Assembly: GCA_015487515.1 (NCBI GenBank) | Contig: WFPQ01000047.1 | Span: forward strand, 1-7,487 | Direction: 5' to 3' | Length of the DNA: 7,487 nt | Source of the DNA: Hyphomicrobiales bacterium | Lineage (GTDB): Bacteria; Pseudomonadota; Alphaproteobacteria; Rhizobiales; Devosiaceae | In this document: piece by piece, positions 4,936-7,487 of the stretch | Layout of the letters: every line of letters starts with the position of its first letter | How positions within the stretch are numbered: position 1 is the first letter of the stretch | Made by a program: the position numbers and the translations under genes | The notes under the pieces: model-generated | The model's database searches: none | The model's input: the letters and a program-made list of their open reading frames with translations, nothing else | What the model was told of the DNA's origin: nothing

Positions 4936-5685
4936 CTAGCTCAGCGAAAAATCCTCGCCCAGGTAAACCCGGCGCGCATCATCATTGCTGGCGATGGTTT
5001 GCGGTGTGCCGTGGATCATGACAGATCCCCCGTATATAAGATAGGCCCTGTCCACCAGTCCCAGGGTTTCGCGTACCGAGTGATCGGTTATCAGAACGCC
5101 GATTCCCCGGCCTGTAAGCTGGCGTATGAGCCCCTGGATCTCGGCAACCGCAATCGGATCGACCCCGGCAAACGGCTCATCGAGCAGCATTATGGAAGGA
5201 TCTGCCGCCAGGGCGCGGGCAATTTCCACCCGGCGGCGCTCCCCACCCGAAAGGGCCAGGGCATCCGCATTGCGAAGATGGGAAATGGAAAATTCCTCTA
5301 GCAGCTGGTCAAGGCGTTCCCTGCGTTGTTTTCGCGACCTTATCCGACCCTCAAGAATGGCCAGAATATTGTTCTTGACACTAAGACCCCGAAATATCGA
5401 GGGTTCCTGGGGCAGGTAGCCAATGCCAAGACGGCCCCGCTGGAAAAGGGGCAGGCCGGTTATGGGATTGCCATCCAGAAAAACCTGGCCGCTGCTGGGC
5501 CTGACAAGACCCATGATCATGGTGAAGACCGTGGTCTTGCCGGCACCGTTGGGCCCGAGCAGGCCCACGGCCTCACCGCGCCTGACCGCAAGGGAGACAT
5601 CGCGCACCACGACCTGCTTTCCAAATGATTTCTTCAGCCCCTGGGCTACAAGCCAGCCGGTCTGATCAAGATTCGTCTCTGCCAT
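4936..5685 (-). CDS. lptB: Lipopolysaccharide export ABC transporter ATP-binding protein LptB
   Basis: ATPase of the LptB2FGC complex on the cytoplasmic face of the inner membrane, powering extraction of LPS and its transfer along the Lpt bridge. The 249 residues hold a complete ABC domain: Walker A GPNGAGKT (44-51), Q-loop YLPQEPSIF (90-98) with Gln93, ABC signature LSGGERRRVEIARAL (145-159), Walker B IMLLDEPFAGVDP (165-177) with catalytic Glu170, and the switch His202 in TDHSV. The YLPQEPSIFRGLSV stretch and the ending DDARRVYLGEDF are typical of LptB rather than of amino-acid importers. The ATG has AAGGGA about five bases upstream and lies 15 bases after the lptA stop codon. Here lptB ends the operon and meets minE head to head; the rpoN, hpf and ptsN genes that often follow lptB in alphaproteobacteria are absent from this position. 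Confidence 0.96.
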   Translation of the reverse strand: MAETNLDQTGWLVAQGLKKSFGKQVVVRDVSLAVRRGEAVGLLGPNGAGKTTVFTMIMGLVRPSSGQVFLDGNPITGLPLFQRGRLGIGYLPQEPSIFRGLSVKNNILAILEGRIRSRKQRRERLDQLLEEFSISHLRNADALALSGGERRRVEIARALAADPSIMLLDEPFAGVDPIAVAEIQGLIRQLTGRGIGVLITDHSVRETLGLVDRAYLIYGGSVMIHGTPQTIASNDDARRVYLGEDFSLS

Positions 5686-5700
5686 ATTTCCCTTATGGCC

Positions 5701-6264
5701 TTAATTTCCCGGCGTGAACACCCCCGTCACCCGCTGCCCGGCCCCCCCGGAGGAAAATTCGGTAATGTTTGTAGCCAGATCAACCACCAGTTCCTCGGCA
5801 TTGACCGTGCCCGCATCATTGACAACAACCACATCGCCGGTAAGGCGCAGCAGACGGGTGCCGGGATCATAAACCGCCCTGCGCCCGGTTGCCGTCTGCT
5901 TTTCCGAGGCAATGCGCACCCTGCCCAGGGCCTCAAAGGAGGTTATGTCGGTGGTGCCGCCAGCCCCGTAATGAACTATGACCCGATCCGCCCAGACCGT
6001 CAGCCCGGTCTGGGTGACCACCACATTTCCCATGAATTCAGATTCATTCTCGGCGGCCCTGACCACGAACCTGTCGGCATTTATCTCGATGGCACTGGTG
6101 ACCTGCCCCATGACGGAAGGAGCAAACAGAAACTGGAAAAAAAACAGCAAAATCGCCACGACAGGGGCCATGGCGGCCATCGGACGATACGCCCCCATGC
6201 CGCCGGCCGAAATGAAACGGCCATCTGTCCAGGTAACACGGTCCCGTAAAAAAGGTGGCTGCAC
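5701..6264 (-). CDS. lptA: Lipopolysaccharide transport periplasmic protein LptA
   Basis: Periplasmic beta-jellyroll protein that polymerises between LptC and LptD to carry LPS across the periplasm. The 187 residues include a hydrophobic export signal at about 31-48 (APVVAILLFFFQFLFAP), probably cleaved near Gly53-Gln54, then the OstA/LptA repeat region: IEINADRFVV (59-68), FMGNVVVTQTGLTVWADRVIVHY (77-99), ALGRVRI (112-118), ATGRRAVYDPGTRLLRLTGDVVVV (125-148) and NAEELVVDLATN (155-166). The start is GTG at 6264, directly after the lptC stop codon, chosen because GGAGGA (6276-6271) is ideally spaced. This gives about 28 residues before the hydrophobic core, long for a signal peptide. In-frame ATGs at 6198, 6180 and 6171 would give a classic signal peptide but lack a good Shine-Dalgarno. 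Confidence 0.9.
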   Translation of the reverse strand: MQPPFLRDRVTWTDGRFISAGGMGAYRPMAAMAPVVAILLFFFQFLFAPSVMGQVTSAIEINADRFVVRAAENESEFMGNVVVTQTGLTVWADRVIVHYGAGGTTDITSFEALGRVRIASEKQTATGRRAVYDPGTRLLRLTGDVVVVNDAGTVNAEELVVDLATNITEFSSGGAGQRVTGVFTPGN

Positions 6265-6921
6265 CTATAATCCTCCATCGCCGGGCGCGTTGTAAGTCAC
6301 CCCCGAAAAATCCCATTCCCCGCTTTTTGCATCATAAACAAGAGACTGTGCCCTGATCAGGGAACCATCCTCGAATTCCAGCCTGACGGGGCCCCTTGCC
6401 CTGAGTTCCCGGGCAGGCCAGTCGATAAGCACATCATTCAAAAAACCCCTGACATTGTCACTGTCAAGGGTCTTGAGCAATCCGGGAACGGCCACGTTCT
6501 GGCTCGCCAGGTTCAACTGGGCCCAGTCCGCATCGGCAACCACCCCATATCCATCCGGCTGCTCAATCTGAATGCTGGCCCCGGCCAGATCAACGATATC
6601 CCTTGAACTGATACGAACCCGGGCCACATCGGAAACTATCCGGTAGGTGGTCCCATCCTTCATGACCCCCCCATAGCGGGGCTGCTCGATGACCACCTGG
6701 TCCCTTTCGACCCTTAAGGAACTGATGCCATAATCCGTTGCAATGCTGGAAACGATGATCTGGAAAACGAGAAATACCGTAAAAAGCACCCCGATGCCGG
6801 GAACGGCCAGACGCAGGATGAAAACCAGGCGATTGCGACGCACCAGGCCCCTGAAAATTTCAGCCTGGCCGGTCTTGTGCCTGTCCTGGTACCCTTCCTG
6901 CGCTGCCAGTCCGCTAATCAT
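6265..6921 (-). CDS. lptC: Lipopolysaccharide export protein LptC
   Basis: Inner-membrane bitopic protein that receives LPS from LptB2FG and hands it to LptA. The 218 residues have a basic cytoplasmic N-terminus (RGLVRRNR, 24-31), one transmembrane segment at about 32-58, then a periplasmic LptC/OstA-like beta domain: TTYRIVSDVARVR (91-103), the 'l.l...G.' strands around DIVDLAGASIQIEQPDG (108-124), RGPVRLEFEDGSLIRAQSLVYDAKSGEWDFSGV (176-208, with an A-x-x-x-x-Y-D element and W203). It is longer than E. coli LptC (191 residues), as is common in alphaproteobacteria. The gene abuts lptA with no spacer (TAG then GTG) and follows the RNase D-like gene by 44 bases. The ATG at 6921 has only a weak GGATG upstream; AAAGAGG further back is too distant. 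Confidence 0.88.
   Translation of the reverse strand: MISGLAAQEGYQDRHKTGQAEIFRGLVRRNRLVFILRLAVPGIGVLFTVFLVFQIIVSSIATDYGISSLRVERDQVVIEQPRYGGVMKDGTTYRIVSDVARVRISSRDIVDLAGASIQIEQPDGYGVVADADWAQLNLASQNVAVPGLLKTLDSDNVRGFLNDVLIDWPARELRARGPVRLEFEDGSLIRAQSLVYDAKSGEWDFSGVTYNAPGDGGL
6271..6276 (-). promoter_or_regulatory. Ribosome binding site deciding the lptA start
   Basis: GGAGGA on the minus strand lies within the last codons of lptC, six bases before GTG 6264. It is the strongest Shine-Dalgarno in the window and supports the GTG start of lptA. Confidence 0.75.
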
Positions 6922-6965
6922 TCAAACATCCAGAAAAACACCTCTTTAAGGAGACAGTATAACAT

Positions 6966-7487
6966 TCAATTGTGAGAAAAAATGTCCATTTCCCCCCAGC
7001 CCCCAAGGTCAAGGGCAACCCGGGTCGGCAAAAAGGCCATGCTCTTGTCAGCCAGTTCATAGCGACCCTCGCGAAGCAGGATCAGGTCCAGATGGCGCTT
7101 AAGGTCATGCAGATGCAAAACGTCCGCCGCCGCATATTCCACCTGCGCCTTGCTGAGTTCGTCCACGCCCCAGTCGCTGCTTTGCTGCTGCTTGGAAAGC
7201 TCCACTCCCAAAAGTTCCCTGCACAAATCCTTGAGGCCGTGTCGATCCGTATAGGTGCGGGCTATCTTAGAGGCAATCTTGGTGCAATAGACCGGGCCGA
7301 TATCAACCTTGAAATGATCCTGCAGGGCGGCCATGTCAAAACGGGCGAAATGAAATATCTTGGTGACATCAGAATCGGTCAAAAGCTTTTTCAGATTGGG
7401 AGATTCCGTGTGCCCCACCGGTATCTGAACCACGTCGCAGTTTCCGTCACCGGCCGAGAGCTGAACCACGCAAAGCCTGTCCCGCCC
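6966..7487 (-). CDS. Ribonuclease D-like 3'-5' exonuclease (5' end outside window)
   Basis: DEDD-family 3'-5' exonuclease involved in RNA 3'-end trimming. The frame is open to base 7487, beginning with residues GRDRLCVVQLS, which in family members come a little after the first catalytic motif (D-x-E), so roughly 25-30 N-terminal residues including that motif are missing here; the GTG at 7469 is internal. In the 173 visible residues, motif II is KIFHFARFDMAAL (43-55, Asp51), then YCTKIASKIARTYTDRHGLKDLCRELLGVELSKQQQSSDW (67-106), a very typical RNase D segment, and motif III YAAADVLHLHDL (118-129, Tyr118 and Asp122), the Y-x3-D form. It ends soon after the exonuclease domain, without HRDC domains, like the short alphaproteobacterial RNase D (about 200 residues) rather than E. 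coli RNase D (375). Located upstream of lptC on the same strand, as often seen in this class. Confidence 0.9.
   Translation of the reverse strand, partial: GRDRLCVVQLSAGDGNCDVVQIPVGHTESPNLKKLLTDSDVTKIFHFARFDMAALQDHFKVDIGPVYCTKIASKIARTYTDRHGLKDLCRELLGVELSKQQQSSDWGVDELSKAQVEYAAADVLHLHDLKRHLDLILLREGRYELADKSMAFLPTRVALDLGGWGEMDIFSHN

Noticed and set aside
5695..6249. Plus-strand open frame (184 codons) opposite lptA
   Set aside because: It is rich in Gly, Pro, His and Arg, without domain features, and lies fully inside lptA, whose motifs are clear.
6921..6933. Three-codon mini-frame (ATG TTT GAA TGA) overlapping the lptC start
   Set aside because: Too short to distinguish from chance; no ribosome binding site makes it convincing as a coupling leader peptide.
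6940..6965. TATACT on the minus strand between rnd and lptC as a promoter -10
   Set aside because: No acceptable -35 hexamer lies 16-18 bases upstream and the 44-base gap suits simple read-through from the RNase D-like gene.
1..7487. CRISPR array, transposon ends, attachment sites, tRNA or rRNA
   Set aside because: I looked for regular repeat-spacer units, transposase motifs, long terminal inverted repeats and tRNA-like cloverleaf signatures and saw none.

Overview
The window looks like chromosomal DNA of an alphaproteobacterium of moderate to high GC. The support is a small heat-shock protein paired with a DUF1150 protein, a short RNase D without HRDC domains next to lptC-lptA-lptB, alphaproteobacterial-type MinC/MinD/MinE, and a CtrA-like box (TTAA-N7-TTAAC type) in front of minC. 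I cannot place it to order. There is no transposase, integrase, phage gene, CRISPR array, tRNA or rRNA, and most of the content is housekeeping.

Layout. 1-396 (-): N-terminal part of a membrane sensor protein, probably a DctB-type histidine kinase, running off the left edge. 397-535: divergent intergenic region with three tandem 17-bp units directly before the next gene's ribosome binding site. 536-1081 (+): DUF1697 protein, visibly more AT-rich than its neighbours. 1093-2004 (+): ribokinase-like PfkB sugar kinase. 2005-2124: leader with a heat-shock-type promoter candidate and a series of hairpins, the last of which pairs a UUGCU motif with the AGGA Shine-Dalgarno of the next gene, as in ROSE RNA thermometers. 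2125-2559 (+) Hsp20 and 2561-2878 (+) DUF1150, one base apart. 2879-3079: hairpins, then an AT-rich promoter region with the CtrA-like box. 3080-4894 (+): minC-minD-minE, tightly packed. Convergent to it, with a 7-bp stem hairpin at the junction, are lptB (4936-5685), lptA (5701-6264), lptC (6265-6921) and the 5'-truncated RNase D-like gene (6966-7487), all on the minus strand and apparently one transcription unit read rnd-lptC-lptA-lptB.

How the genes work together. MinC/D/E place the division septum by blocking FtsZ assembly away from midcell. LptB powers, and LptC and LptA form the bridge for, transport of lipopolysaccharide to the outer membrane. Hsp20 is an ATP-independent holdase expected to rise on heat shock; the leader suggests control both at transcription (sigma-32-like promoter) and at translation (thermometer).

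I see no clearly novel multi-gene system. The strongest candidates for a second look are regulatory: the ROSE-like leader of hsp20, the CtrA-like box over minCDE, and the 17-bp tandem repeats.
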